This document shows, piece after piece, positions 44,219 to 53,718 of a stretch of DNA of 64,000 nt. A program made the translations under genes and the position numbers. The stretch spans positions 62,001 through 126,000 of the forward strand of contig JAXLRT010000004.1 in NCBI GenBank assembly GCA_046330955.1. The letters run 5' to 3'. Each line of letters starts with the position of its first letter. Within the stretch, counting starts at the first letter, position 1. Under the pieces are notes generated by a model. That model was not told where the DNA came from. It did no database searches and was given only the letters and a program-made list of their open reading frames with translations. This DNA is from JADJPO01 sp046330955 (GTDB lineage Bacteria; Actinomycetota; Actinomycetes; Actinomycetales; Kineosporiaceae).

Positions 44219-46528
44219 ATGAGCGCGACCAGTGTGTTCATCCGTCCCGACGGCAAGGAGAAGGTCACCGGGACCGGCCGGTACACGGCCGACATGAACC
44301 TGACGGGCCAGGCGCACGGCGCCTTCCGGTTCGCCGATCATCCGCATGCCCGCATCGTCAGCGTCGACACCACCGCCGCCCGGGCGATGCCGGGGGTGTT
44401 CGCGGTGATCACCCACGCCGATGTGCCCGAGGTCCGGTACGGCGGCATGGTCAGCGACCGGTACCTGTTCGCCGCCGACGTGGTCCGGTGGGAGGGCGAC
44501 GTGATCGCCGCCGTCGCCGCCCGTACGGCCGCGCTGGCACGAGAGGCCGCCGCGGCGATCGAGGTCACCTACGAGGTGCTCGACCCGCTGCCGGACTACG
44601 TGGCCAACGCCGATCCGGCCGCCCCGCTGGTGCACCCGGAGTGGCAGTCCTACGGCGGTAGCCGCTCGATGGGCCGCAACGGCAACATCCTGGGCCGCTC
44701 CACGATCGTCAAGGGCGATGCGGACGCCGCGATGGCCGGCGCCGACGTCGTCGTCCGGGGCAGCTACCTGGCCGACGCCTCGCAAGGGGCGCCGATCGAG
44801 CCGCGCGCCATCCTGGCGCAGTGGACCGGCGACAAGGTGACCGTCTGGACGTCGACCCAGGTGCCGTTCGCCGCCCGCGAAGGAGTGGCGCACACGCTGG
44901 GGCTGCCGCAGTCGAACGTGCGGGTGATCGTGCCGTTGCTCGGTGGCGGGTTCGGATCCAAGTGCGACTTCCACTTCGAGGGCCACGTCGCGGCTCTGGC
45001 GCGGGCCGCGCGGCGTCCGGTGAAGCTGGTGTTCACCCGGCGGGAGGAGTTCCTGGCCCCCGACCACCGGCGTGAGGGCATGCTCGTCGAACTCGAGACC
45101 GGCGTGATGCGCGACGGCCGGATCGTGGCCCGACGTGGCCGGGTGGTGATGGACGCCGGCGCCTACTGCGGCGAGGGCGGGTTCTTCGCCCAGATGGCGG
45201 CGATGCACGTCTGCGGGCCGTACGTGCTCGAGAACGTGAACATCGAGTCGCTGCTGGTCTACTCGACCAATCAGCCGTCGGCCTCGGTGCGCGCCCCCAC
45301 GGCTCCGCAGGCGTGCTGGGCCCTCGAACAGCACATGGACGAGGTGGCCACCGCGCTCGACCTCGACCCGGCCGAACTGCGCCGGCGCACCCTGATCGAG
45401 GAGGGCGCGATCGGCCCGGCGGGGCAGGTGTACGACGAGATCGGCGTCAAGCAGACCCTCGAGGCGGCGCTCGAGATGATCGGCTACGACGCCTACCTGC
45501 GTGGCGAACTGCCGGACGACGAGGCGATCGGCTTCGCGTGCGGCTGGTGGCCGTCGATGGCCTCGCCGTCCGGGGCCTACGTCAAGCTCAACGGTGACGG
45601 CACCGGGGTGATCATCACGGGTGCGCAGGAGAACGGCACCGGTTCGGTGATGGGCCTGCCGCTGCTGGCGGCGGCCGAGCTGGGGATGCGTCCGGAGGAC
45701 TTCTCGATCCTCTACCAGGACACCGACTCCGGCCCGTGGGACATGGGGTCCTCGGGCTCGCAGACCACGTTCAACAACGGCCGGGCGGTGATCGAGGCCG
45801 CTCGCGAGGTGCGCACGCAGCTGTTGGAGCTGGCCTCGCAGCAGCTCGAGATCGATGCCGCCGAGTTGGAGCTGGTCGACGGCGCCGTGCGGGCCACGGG
45901 TTCGCCGGACGTCTCGGTGAGCATCGCCGACCTGGCCGGCACCGGAACCCCGTTGCTGGGCAAGGGGTCCGGTGAGGTGCCGGAGAACCCGCCGGCGGAC
46001 GCGTCGTCCTGCGTCGGGCGGCTGGGCTTCGAGTCGTTCCTGGCGCCGCAGCTGATCACGCACGCCGCGCGGGTCAAGGTCGACCGCGAGACCGGCGTGG
46101 TGCGGGTGCTGGAGTTCGCCGCGGCGCACGACTCCGGGGTGATCCTCAACCGGATCGGCGCCGACGGCCAGGTCTACGGCGGGGTGATGATGGGCATCGG
46201 CCAGGCGCTGAGCGAGGCGACCTGGTTCGACGAGTCCGGACGCCAGCGCAACCCGGGGCTGTTGGACTACAAGCTGCAGACCGCCAGCGACGCGCCGCCG
46301 ATCCACATCCGCTGGATCGAGATCGACACGCCGAACGCCGGGCCGAAGGGCTCGAAGGGGATCGGTGAGCCACCCAGCGTGCCGACGTCCGGAGCGGTCG
46401 GGAACGCGATCGCCAAGGTGATCGGACGGCACGTGGAGCAGTTGCCGATGACCGCAGAGCGGGTCTGGACTGCACTGAACCAGACTGCACTGAACCAGAC
46501 TGCACTGAACCAGGAGGGTCAGCAGTGA
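44219..46528 (+). CDS. Molybdenum hydroxylase large subunit (xanthine dehydrogenase family)
   Basis: 769 residues from the ATG at 44219. The N-terminal a/b hammerhead (GTGRYTADMNLTGQAHGAF) is followed by the molybdopterin domain with VPLLGGGFGSKCDFHFEGHVAALA, RRREGMLVE, TNQPSASVRAPTAPQ, ITGAQENGTGS, DMGSSGSQTTFNNGRAV and GSKGIGEPPSVPTSG, whose Glu is the catalytic base position. The Cys of CO dehydrogenases is not in the active-site loop. The substrate is unknown. The C-terminus ends in TALNQ repeated three times, from a 15-bp tandem repeat. Its stop overlaps the FAD-subunit GTG (GTGA). Confidence 0.88.
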   Translation: MSATSVFIRPDGKEKVTGTGRYTADMNLTGQAHGAFRFADHPHARIVSVDTTAARAMPGVFAVITHADVPEVRYGGMVSDRYLFAADVVRWEGDVIAAVAARTAALAREAAAAIEVTYEVLDPLPDYVANADPAAPLVHPEWQSYGGSRSMGRNGNILGRSTIVKGDADAAMAGADVVVRGSYLADASQGAPIEPRAILAQWTGDKVTVWTSTQVPFAAREGVAHTLGLPQSNVRVIVPLLGGGFGSKCDFHFEGHVAALARAARRPVKLVFTRREEFLAPDHRREGMLVELETGVMRDGRIVARRGRVVMDAGAYCGEGGFFAQMAAMHVCGPYVLENVNIESLLVYSTNQPSASVRAPTAPQACWALEQHMDEVATALDLDPAELRRRTLIEEGAIGPAGQVYDEIGVKQTLEAALEMIGYDAYLRGELPDDEAIGFACGWWPSMASPSGAYVKLNGDGTGVIITGAQENGTGSVMGLPLLAAAELGMRPEDFSILYQDTDSGPWDMGSSGSQTTFNNGRAVIEAAREVRTQLLELASQQLEIDAAELELVDGAVRATGSPDVSVSIADLAGTGTPLLGKGSGEVPENPPADASSCVGRLGFESFLAPQLITHAARVKVDRETGVVRVLEFAAAHDSGVILNRIGADGQVYGGVMMGIGQALSEATWFDESGRQRNPGLLDYKLQTASDAPPIHIRWIEIDTPNAGPKGSKGIGEPPSVPTSGAVGNAIAKVIGRHVEQLPMTAERVWTALNQTALNQTALNQEGQQ
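46469..46513 (+). repeat. 15-bp tandem repeat, three perfect copies
   Basis: ACTGCACTGAACCAG is repeated three times without mismatch at the 3' end of the molybdenum hydroxylase gene, encoding TALNQ x3. It keeps frame, so copy-number change would lengthen or shorten the tail by five residues. Confidence 0.9.
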
Positions 46529-47457
46529 GCACCTACGTCGAGGCGCGGGACGTGGCCGGCGCCGTGGCCGCGATGGCCGCCGGCGCCCGCCCGATCGCGG
46601 GCGGGACCGACCTGGTGGTCGGCGCCCGGCACGGCAAGGCTCCGCTGCCGCAGGCCCTGGTGGGCATCCACCGGATCGCGGAACTGTCCACCATCGAGCA
46701 CGCGTCCGACGGCGGCCTGCGCATCGGTGCCCTGGTCACCCACGCCCAGCTGCTGGCCGATCCTGATGTGGCGCAACGACTCCCGGGGCTGCAGGACGCC
46801 AGCGCCATCGTCGGCTCCCACGCCACGCGGGCCAACGGCACCCTCGGCGGCAACGTCATGAACGCCTCCCCGGCGATGGACACCGGAGCACCGTTGCTCT
46901 GTCACGGTGCGCGCGCCGTCCTGGTCGGACCGCAGGGCACGCGCACCGTGGGACTCGACGAGCTGTGGACGGCGCCCGGCCGCATCTCGGCCTCGCCGGA
47001 CGAGCTGCTGATGGCGATCGAGATCCCCGCCGCTGGTGAGGGATCGGACGGTGGCGCTGCGGGCAACGAGTCGAGCGCCTACGTCCGGCTGCAGTACCGG
47101 CGCCAGATGGAGATCGCCATCGTCGGCGCTGGTGCCTGGGTGCAGCTGTCGCCGGACGGCGCGAGCGTGCAGCAGGCCCGGGTGGCGATCACGGCGTTGA
47201 CCCCGGTGATCTGCCGGGTGCCCGCGGCCGAGCAGGCGCTGACGGGTGTCGGGGGCGGCGATCTGGACGCGGCGGTGCACGCCGCGGGGGAGGCGGCCGC
47301 GGCGGCGTCCCGGCCGATCTCGGATGTGCGGGCCTCGGCGGAGTACCGCCGGGCCATGGCGGCGGTGGTGACCCGGCGGGCCGTGCAGGCGGCGATCCGC
47401 CGTGCCCGGGGTGAGCAGGTGGCGGTTCCCGCGAGTGACTGGAGCGTTGTGCGATGA
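46525..47457 (+). CDS. Molybdenum hydroxylase FAD-binding medium subunit
   Basis: 310 residues from a GTG overlapping the previous stop. It has the two FAD motifs of the CoxM/XdhB family: ARPIAGGTDLVVGARHGK and ATRANGTLGGNVMNASPAMDTGAPLL. The CO-dehydrogenase-like C-terminal domain carries QYRRQMEIAIVGAGAWV. It carries electrons from the Fe-S subunit to the acceptor. Gene order large-medium-small with four-base overlaps indicates one operon. Confidence 0.9.
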   Translation: MSTYVEARDVAGAVAAMAAGARPIAGGTDLVVGARHGKAPLPQALVGIHRIAELSTIEHASDGGLRIGALVTHAQLLADPDVAQRLPGLQDASAIVGSHATRANGTLGGNVMNASPAMDTGAPLLCHGARAVLVGPQGTRTVGLDELWTAPGRISASPDELLMAIEIPAAGEGSDGGAAGNESSAYVRLQYRRQMEIAIVGAGAWVQLSPDGASVQQARVAITALTPVICRVPAAEQALTGVGGGDLDAAVHAAGEAAAAASRPISDVRASAEYRRAMAAVVTRRAVQAAIRRARGEQVAVPASDWSVVR

Positions 47458-47975
47458 GTGTGCCGATCACCCTGGTGGTCAACGGGATCAGCTACCCGGT
47501 GGACGTCGACCCGCATGCCAGCCTGCTGCACACGGTGCGCGAGCAGGTCGGACTGACCGGGGCGAAGGAGGGCTGTGACGACTCCGAGTGCGGCGCCTGC
47601 ATGATGCTGGTCGACGGCCGGCCCACGAACTCGTGCTCCTACCTCGCGGTGCAGGCGGACGGTTCGCAGGTGACGACGGTCGAGGGACTCTCGGACGTCT
47701 GCGGTGGTAGTGGGAGCGGCCACGGCTCCGGCAACGGCGCCGGTGACCGTAGCGAGCAGCTCACGGCGCTGCAGCAGGCGTTCCTCACCCGCGGCGGCGT
47801 GCAGTGTGGCTTCTGCACGCCCGGCATGCTGGTCTCGGCGACGGCGCTGCTCGCACGCAGCCCCCGCCCGAGCGAGGACGAGATCCGCGTCGCGCTGTCC
47901 GGAAACCTTTGTCGCTGCACCGGATACGACGGCATCGTCAAGGCCGTGGCGTCGGTGGCCGCCGGCGAGCAGTAG
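47454..47975 (+). CDS. Molybdenum hydroxylase [2Fe-2S] small subunit
   Basis: 173 residues. The plant-type [2Fe-2S] cluster ligands are C41, C46, C49 and C61 (GCDDSECGACM...C). The second cluster is bound by GGVQCGFCTPGM and NLCRCTGYDGI motifs. A Gly/Ser-rich insertion (GGSGSGHGSGNGAG) near residue 85 separates the domains and is longer than usual. The ATG overlaps the FAD-subunit stop (ATGA). The gene ends 24 bases before the convergent HNH gene. Confidence 0.92.
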   Translation: MSVPITLVVNGISYPVDVDPHASLLHTVREQVGLTGAKEGCDDSECGACMMLVDGRPTNSCSYLAVQADGSQVTTVEGLSDVCGGSGSGHGSGNGAGDRSEQLTALQQAFLTRGGVQCGFCTPGMLVSATALLARSPRPSEDEIRVALSGNLCRCTGYDGIVKAVASVAAGEQ

Positions 47976-47998
47976 GCCGCCCGCCCGGCCGCCCCGAC

Positions 47999-50128
47999 TC
48001 ATGCCGCCTCCGGCGGTGATTCGCTGCCGGGGTGTGGCGGACCGGCTGGTCCGTCTCGCGGGTCTGGCCCAGAGCCATCGGCTGGGTCGAGGCATGGGCC
48101 GGCCATCGAACTGGTGCCGAGGTCGAAGGTGAGCTGTTCGCCTGCCATACCTCCCAACTGAGCAGCGAGGCGCCCGGCGGCGGTCTCGTCGTCGTGGATG
48201 GTGTTGCGTACGGGTCGTTGGAGTGGGTCGATCCAGGGTGGTGGGATCACCCACGGCACGCCGTTGATCATTCGTATGGTCCAGATCCCGGCGTGGATGG
48301 CGGTGTGGTCGCGGCCGCAGGCGGCGACCATGGCGTCGACGTCGGTCAGTCCGCCTTCGGCCCAGGGCACTGCGTGGTGGACGTCGCACCAGTCCACGGG
48401 TGCGGTGCATCCGGGGATCACACAGCCGCGGTCGCGGGCGAACACCGCTCGGCGTTGGGCGGGGGTGGCCAGGCGTTGGGCTCGTCCGTGGGCCAGGACG
48501 GCTCCGTTGCCGTCGAGGATGGTCGGGGAGATCAGGGAGGTGCACAGCATCTGGGCCAGGACGTGGCGGGGTAGGGGTCCGCCGCCGGGTCCGAGGTCGC
48601 TGCCGAGTCCGGCGCCTGGTGTGGGTTGGGGGTGGAGGGCGGCGGTGAGTTGGTCGAGGGTGGCGATCAGCGAGATGTGGATCCCCTGGGACGGCGGCGG
48701 GGCCGGCGAGCGTCGGGTGGTCGAAGTGGTGGTCTTCGCGGTGTTGGAGGCTGCGCCGTTGCCGCCCTGGGCACTGCCCTGGGCGGTATTTCCTTCGGTG
48801 CCTCTGGGGGAGAGGTCGCTGGTGGCGTGGCTGGCACTGGGGCTGTCCGAGCGGAGGCAGGGGTCGCTGTCTGTCATGGTCGGGGTGTTGTGGCCAGCTG
48901 TGGGCTGAGGGACGTCTCCGATGCTGGTCCCGCAGACGGTGCCGGGGTCCTCGGCGTCGGTGTCGGTGTCGGTGTCGGTGGTGCCAGGGTTGCCGCGTAG
49001 GGCGAGGCGGGCGAGGTGGGCCAGGGCATCGGCCCGGCGTTGGGCCGCGGTCCGCGGATCGCGCAGCGGCAACTCACCCTGCACCTGCCCGCCCCCACCT
49101 TCAGCGTCACCGCCAGCGGTGGAGGCGGTGGGCTTGATGGGCTTGCTCAACGCGTGCAGGACGTTGCGGACGATCAACCCGTCCGCCGGGGACAACGCGA
49201 ACCGTCCGACCAGCATCCCGTTGCTGTCGGTGCCCAGGTGCAGGTACCGCTTCTGGTGAGCCCTCGGGTCGAAGCCCTTATCGGGGTTGAGGGCTTCTTC
49301 CAACTGGGTGCACAGGCGCCGGAACACGTGCGGGGCGTGCTTGCGGGCCTGCTCGGCCAGGAACGCATCCACCCGCAGGATCCCGGCGATCCCCTCCGGA
49401 TCGACATGCGCCAACACATCGCCATCGATGCGGGCGAGGCAGCCGACGGCGTGGTCGACGTGGCGGCGGGAGATGTCCCCGGCGGCGAGTGCGGCACCGA
49501 CCTCGGGCAACCCCATCCCCGTGGCGTCCAGGCCCAGCGCACCCGACCCGTCGCCGGCAGGGTCGATGCCGCCGGTGTCCACGCCCACGCCGGCGCCGTC
49601 CGGGTCGAGCCGTCGTGCGGCGGCGACATCGCGGGCGGCGGTGCCGGGGTCGAGGCGTAGGGCGTGGACCAGGAAGGTGGCGGCGACCTTGCCCGCGGGG
49701 CAGGTCGGCATCGCCTCCGGTCGATCATCCAACGCGCGGACCAGGTGCAAGGTGGCGGCCTCGACCTGGTTGGCCAGCCGATGCGCCGCGATCAGGGCGG
49801 TGCGCAGTTCGCTGTCCGACAGGGTCAGGGTGGGTGTGGTCTGTAGTTGCACGATCTGCGCCGACACGGTGTCCAACACCGTGGTCACGGGCGAGGCCGC
49901 ATGGTGGATGGTGTCGGGGGCGGCGCCGTCCGGGATGCCGGCCGTGGCGCCGGTACCGACCGCGGCGGCATCCGGGGTGTCGGCGGCAGCATGGTCGCCG
50001 GTCGCGGGGGCGCCGTCCGAGGTGGTGGAGGCGGCACCGTTACCGGCCCCGCGATCCGGGGTGGCGGGCAGGCCACCGTCACCGGCGGCAGTCTCGCCGT
50101 CCGCGTGAGGTGTCTGCTCCGGTTCCAT
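47999..50128 (-). CDS. 13E12/DUF222-type HNH endonuclease-domain protein
   Basis: 709 residues from the ATG at 50128 (a GTG at 50152 is also possible). A low-complexity N-terminus (~1-100) precedes the DUF222 helical domain (TLSDSELRTALIAAHRLANQVEAATLHLVRALD...FLVHALRLDPGTAARDVAAARRL). A Thr/Asp/Ser-rich linker follows, then an HNH domain (FARDRGCVIPGCTAPVDWCDVHHAVPWAEGGLTDVDAMVAACGRDHTAIH). This family is multiplied in actinobacteria and proposed to be mobile-intron-like or repeat-associated; its function is not established. A second, partial member is at the right edge of the window. Confidence 0.85.
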   Translation of the reverse strand: MEPEQTPHADGETAAGDGGLPATPDRGAGNGAASTTSDGAPATGDHAAADTPDAAAVGTGATAGIPDGAAPDTIHHAASPVTTVLDTVSAQIVQLQTTPTLTLSDSELRTALIAAHRLANQVEAATLHLVRALDDRPEAMPTCPAGKVAATFLVHALRLDPGTAARDVAAARRLDPDGAGVGVDTGGIDPAGDGSGALGLDATGMGLPEVGAALAAGDISRRHVDHAVGCLARIDGDVLAHVDPEGIAGILRVDAFLAEQARKHAPHVFRRLCTQLEEALNPDKGFDPRAHQKRYLHLGTDSNGMLVGRFALSPADGLIVRNVLHALSKPIKPTASTAGGDAEGGGGQVQGELPLRDPRTAAQRRADALAHLARLALRGNPGTTDTDTDTDAEDPGTVCGTSIGDVPQPTAGHNTPTMTDSDPCLRSDSPSASHATSDLSPRGTEGNTAQGSAQGGNGAASNTAKTTTSTTRRSPAPPPSQGIHISLIATLDQLTAALHPQPTPGAGLGSDLGPGGGPLPRHVLAQMLCTSLISPTILDGNGAVLAHGRAQRLATPAQRRAVFARDRGCVIPGCTAPVDWCDVHHAVPWAEGGLTDVDAMVAACGRDHTAIHAGIWTIRMINGVPWVIPPPWIDPLQRPVRNTIHDDETAAGRLAAQLGGMAGEQLTFDLGTSSMAGPCLDPADGSGPDPRDGPAGPPHPGSESPPEAA

Positions 50129-50406
50129 GAAGCGGACACTACGGGCGACCACCGACAGTCAAGCCGCCCCAGAGCCCCATGAAAGCCATTGCAGCAGAAC
50201 GACTTTTGTGGAACAGATCACTTTGCGCCACGTCCGCCGAACGGGAATGGCGACCCCGACGGCACCTCGCAACGACCGACACCTTCCGAGGCGGGGCGCG
50301 CCGCCGGTCGAATGGGCGCGCCTCGAGCTCGGGCGGCAGCTAGCGTGGCCCGGCGGCCGGCACATGGTCGCGGCACCAGCTCGCCACGACACGTCGGGAC
50401 GCCTTC

Positions 50407-50992
50407 ATGAACCGTCAGGTGATCGCCAACATCATGCTCTCGCTCGATGGTCGGACGACCGGACCGGGCGGACCGTTCGACATGGGCTGGATCGTGCCGC
50501 ACGCGATCACGGATCAGGCGCGCGACAGCTTGCTGGCGATGACGTCGGGCACCACGGCGCTGTTGGGTCGGGTCAACTACCAGGGATTCGGTGGCTACTG
50601 GCCGCCGGTTGCCGATGACGGCGGTGCCGACCCTCGGGACCGACGGTTCGCCTCGTGGCTGAACGAGGTCGAGAAGGTCGTCTTCTCCACCACTCGAGCC
50701 GGACCTCGGCTGGCCGAACTCACGGCTGGCCACAGCCTCCCCGGCCGAGACCGTCCGGATGCTCCGCGCGCAGGGTGACGGCGACATCTGGGTGCTGAGC
50801 AGCCAGTCGATCATTCGCCAGCTGCTCGAGGCCGACGAGGTCGATCGGCTGCGCATCACGCTGGCCCCGGAGCTGGTCGGCGGCGGCGAGCGGCTGTTCA
50901 CCGATGGACTGCCGCCGTCCCGGTGGGGGCTCGCCGCCAGCCAGGCGACGGATTCCGGAGCCATCGTGCTGACCTACGAACGCCACCGCTGA
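50407..50992 (+). pseudogene. RibD C-terminal/dihydrofolate reductase-like protein, one frameshift
   Basis: About 195 residues after repair. It begins MNRQVIANIMLSLDGRTTGPGGPFDMGW, then LLGRVNYQGFGGYWPPVADD and FASWLNEVEKVVFSTT. Near 50692-50695 one base appears missing; the other frame continues SPAETVRMLRAQGDGDIWVLSSQSIIRQLLEADEVDRLRITLAPELVGGGERLF. This is the YyaP/YwjB type of pyrimidine reductase-like fold, often with no known substrate in soil actinobacteria. The 278 bases before it hold no gene, only a slightly AT-richer stretch at about 50195-50225 likely to contain promoters. Confidence 0.78.
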
Positions 50993-51071
50993 TCAGGCCG
51001 CCCGCTGGGACGCGTATCTCACCATATGGACGCCTGGATGATCCGGAGCGCACCTCGGGTTGAGTCCGGGC

Positions 51072-51509
51072 ATGAGTCCGGAGTCGATGCGCATCGCGAT
51101 CCTGCTGAGCTGCCTGGTGATCGCCGTGGTGGTGGGCCTGGTCGTCAAGGCCCGGTCGGGACGCGCCCGTGAGGTGCACACCGACGATGTGCTCACCCCG
51201 CAGCAGCTGAACGCCGCGCTCGGCGGCCGGGCCACGTTCGTGCAGTTCTCCACCACCGTGTGCTCCCCGTGCCGTGCCACCCGGGCGGTGCTGAGCGAGC
51301 TGACCTCGCACCTGCCCGAGGTGACGCACATCGAGCTGGACGCCGAGCAGCACCTCGAGCTGGTCCGTCGGCTGCACATCCGCCGCACCCCGACGGTGCT
51401 GATCCTCGACGGGCGGGGCCGCATCGTCCGGCGGATGTCCGGCGCCGTGACGGCCATCCAGGCTCGGGAGGCCATCGCCGATCTGGCCCCCGAGGCCGTG
51501 GCGGCCTGA
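51072..51509 (+). CDS. Membrane-anchored thioredoxin-like protein
   Basis: 145 residues from the ATG at 51072 (an upstream TTG and a downstream ATG are alternatives). One N-terminal membrane segment (RIAILLSCLVIAVVVGLVV) precedes a thioredoxin fold with the redox motif CSPC (FVQFSTTVCSPCRATRAVLSEL) and a cis-Pro region RRTPTVLILDGRG. The CSPC dipeptide differs from CGPC of thioredoxin. It probably acts in disulfide or cytochrome-maturation chemistry on the outer face of the membrane. Its partners are unknown. Confidence 0.82.
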   Translation: MSPESMRIAILLSCLVIAVVVGLVVKARSGRAREVHTDDVLTPQQLNAALGGRATFVQFSTTVCSPCRATRAVLSELTSHLPEVTHIELDAEQHLELVRRLHIRRTPTVLILDGRGRIVRRMSGAVTAIQAREAIADLAPEAVAA

Positions 51510-51510
51510 C

Positions 51511-51552
51511 GCGCAGCCCACGACGCGCAGCCCACGACGCACAACCCACGCA
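51511..51552. repeat. 14-bp tandem repeat between convergent genes
   Basis: GCGCAGCCCACGAC occurs twice perfectly, followed by a degenerate third copy. It fills the entire gap between the thioredoxin-like gene and the end of dinB. Confidence 0.75.
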
Positions 51553-52822
51553 TCACAGCTCACGCTCGGCCAGGCCGCGGAAGTCATCCGGGACGCCACG
51601 CCGCCGCCCCAGCGCCGCCGGCAGGTAGTCGACCGACGTCGTGCCGAACTTGGCGCGCACCGCGTCGACCGTGGAATCCACTGCCCAGCGCGCCGCGCCG
51701 GCCTGTGACCCGGGACTGCGGGGATCGGGTGGCGGCAGCGGCAGTTCGAGCTGGATCACCCGTTGCACTGCCAGGTTCGACACCGAGATGGCGAGCAGGC
51801 TGATCTCGCACGGGCCGCCGTCCGCGGGTTGCTCCTGATCTCGGATGGCCTGCCAGGCGAGCTCCTCGGCCACCTCGGTCAGGGTCAGCGTCGCCGAGAT
51901 CGGTCCGTTCAGGGTGGTCGACCGGGTGACGGCGTGCATGTCGGGGAACCGCACCCGCACCGTGACGGTGCGCCCGGCCCGCTCCTTGGCGCGCAATCGG
52001 GTCGCGACCCGGTCGGCCAGGTGGCCGAGTACCGAGCGCACCACGTCGGGAGTGGCCTGGCGCCGTCCCATCGCCGATTGCGCCCCGACCGATCGGGCGC
52101 GAGCCGGCCGACCACGCGCCGGGGATCCTCGTTGTGCGCCAGGGCCGACAGTTTCGCGCCGACGGCCACCCCGAGCAGCCGCTGGACGGAGTCGGGTGAG
52201 CTGCGGGCCAACTCGCCGATGGTGTGGATGCCCTCGGTGGCCAGGCGGTGTTGCGTCACCGGCCCCACCCCCACATCAGGGACACCGGCAGCGGCTCGAG
52301 GAAGGCCTGCTCGTCGCCTGGCTCGACCATCACCAGGCCATCGGGTTTGGCCACCTGTGAGGCGATCTTCGCCAGGTGCTTGGTGCGGGCACCGCCGACC
52401 GAGATGGGCAGCCCGACCTCGTCGCGCACCCGATCGCGCAGCAGGGTCGCGATGGTGGCAGGTGGCCCGAACAGGTGCGTGGCACCGGACACGTCGAGGA
52501 AGGCCTCGTCGATCGAGATCCGCTCCACGAACGGCGTCAGGTCGTGCATCACCCCGATCACGGTGTCGGCGAGTTGCTGGTAGCGATCGAAGTGCCCCCG
52601 GACGAAGGTGATGGTTGGGCACAGCCGCCGCGCCTGCCAGCCCGGCATGCCACCGCGGACGCCGAAGGCCTTGGCCTCGTAGGAGGCCGCGAGCACCACC
52701 CCGCCACGATCGCTGCCGCCCACGGCGATCGGCCGCCCGCGCAGGGCGGGGTCGAGCAGCTGCTCGACCGAGGCGTAGAACGCATCGAGATCGGCGTGCA
52801 GGATGGTGGGCTCGCCGGACAT
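51553..52822 (-). pseudogene. dinB: DNA polymerase IV (Y-family), two frameshifts
   Basis: About 422 residues after repair, from the ATG at 52822. The palm has ILHADLDAFYASVEQLLDPALRGRPIAVGG and the catalytic ISIDEAFLDVSG. An HhH segment reads LLRDRVRDEVGLPISVGGARTKHLAKIASQVAKPDGL, and the little finger has the C-terminal RTVTVRVRFPDMHAVTRSTTL region. It ends with DFRGLAEREL. Bases seem to be missing in the C-run at 52268-52272 and near 52103-52112. It performs error-prone translesion synthesis. A perfect LexA box lies just upstream, so it is SOS-induced. Confidence 0.88.
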
Positions 52823-52836
52823 GGGAATGAGACTAC

Positions 52837-52852
52837 TCGAACGTATGTTCGA
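52837..52852. promoter_or_regulatory. LexA (SOS) box
   Basis: TCGAACGTATGTTCGA is a perfect match to the actinobacterial LexA consensus TCGAAC-N4-GTTCGA. It lies 15 bases before the dinB start codon. It is also 55 bases upstream of the divergent esterase gene, which could share control. Confidence 0.92.
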
Positions 52853-52906
52853 GGCAAAGAGTGGCGAGCCGGGGGTTCGCCGAATCCGATACGGAAGGAT
52901 GGGTCG

Positions 52907-53673
52907 ATGGCCCTGATCCGCTGCACCTTCTTCTCCGAGGCGCTCGAACTCGGCACCTCGATCACCGTGCTGCTGCCGCAACCCACCGAGGCGCGCATCG
53001 GCACGCACGACGTCGATCCCGGTGGTCCGCCGCCGGTGCTGTACCTGCTGCACGGCCTCAGCGACGACGACACGATGTGGACCCGGCAGACCTCGATCGA
53101 GCGCTATGCCGACGAGCGGGGCCTGGCGGTGGTCATGCCCCAGGTCCACCGCAGCTTCTATACCGATCAGGCCAACGGGCTGCGGTTCTGGACCTTCCTC
53201 GCCGAGGAGTTGCCCCAGATCGTCGCCCGGTTCTTCGTGGTCTCCCAGCGCCGGGAGGACACCTTCGTGGCGGGGTTGTCCATGGGCGGCTACGGCGCGC
53301 TGCGCTGGGCGCTGCGCCAGCCGGAACGGTTCGCGGCGGCGGCCTCGCTCTCCGGTGCACTGGACGTCCCGGCGCTGCGCGAGGGCGGCGCCCACGACGA
53401 GCTGTTCCGCCTGGTGCACGGCGACCGGGTGATCACCGGCACGGACGCCGACCTGTTCCACCTGCTCGACACCGCCGACGCGGCGACGCTGCCGCCGCTC
53501 TACGTGTGCTGTGGCACCGAGGACGAACTGATCGACGACTCGCGCCGCTTCGTGGCTCGGGCCACGGAACGGGGAGCGCAGGTGACGAGCGACTTCGGCC
53601 CGGGGAGCACGTCTGGTCGTACTGGGACGCGACGATCCAGGACGTCCTGGCCTGGCTGCCCCTGCGGTCATGA
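52907..53673 (+). pseudogene. Alpha/beta-hydrolase esterase (EstA/esterase D-like), one frameshift
   Basis: About 255 residues after repair. It has VLYLLHGLSDDDTMWTRQTSIERYA (oxyanion loop), the nucleophile elbow AGLSMGGYGAL, an acid in CGTEDELIDDSRRF, and a C-terminal catalytic His in GEHVWSYWDATIQDVLAWL. The last is reached only by repairing a missing base in the CCCGGGG run at 53599-53605; unrepaired, the frame loses the His. It is related to putative tributyrin esterases and S-formylglutathione hydrolases. It is divergent from dinB. Confidence 0.85.
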
Positions 53674-53718
53674 CCGCACTGCCCTCATGACCGCACGCTG
53701 CATGACCACGAGGCCCTC

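Noticed and set aside
44219..47975. Aerobic CO dehydrogenase (CoxLMS)
   Set aside because: The active-site loop lacks the AYRCSFR-type Cys motif of form I CO dehydrogenase; only a general molybdenum hydroxylase can be claimed.
47999..50128. Mobile element or prophage around the HNH genes
   Set aside because: No integrase, transposase, terminal repeats or phage structural genes; 13E12-type HNH genes are common isolated features of actinobacterial chromosomes.
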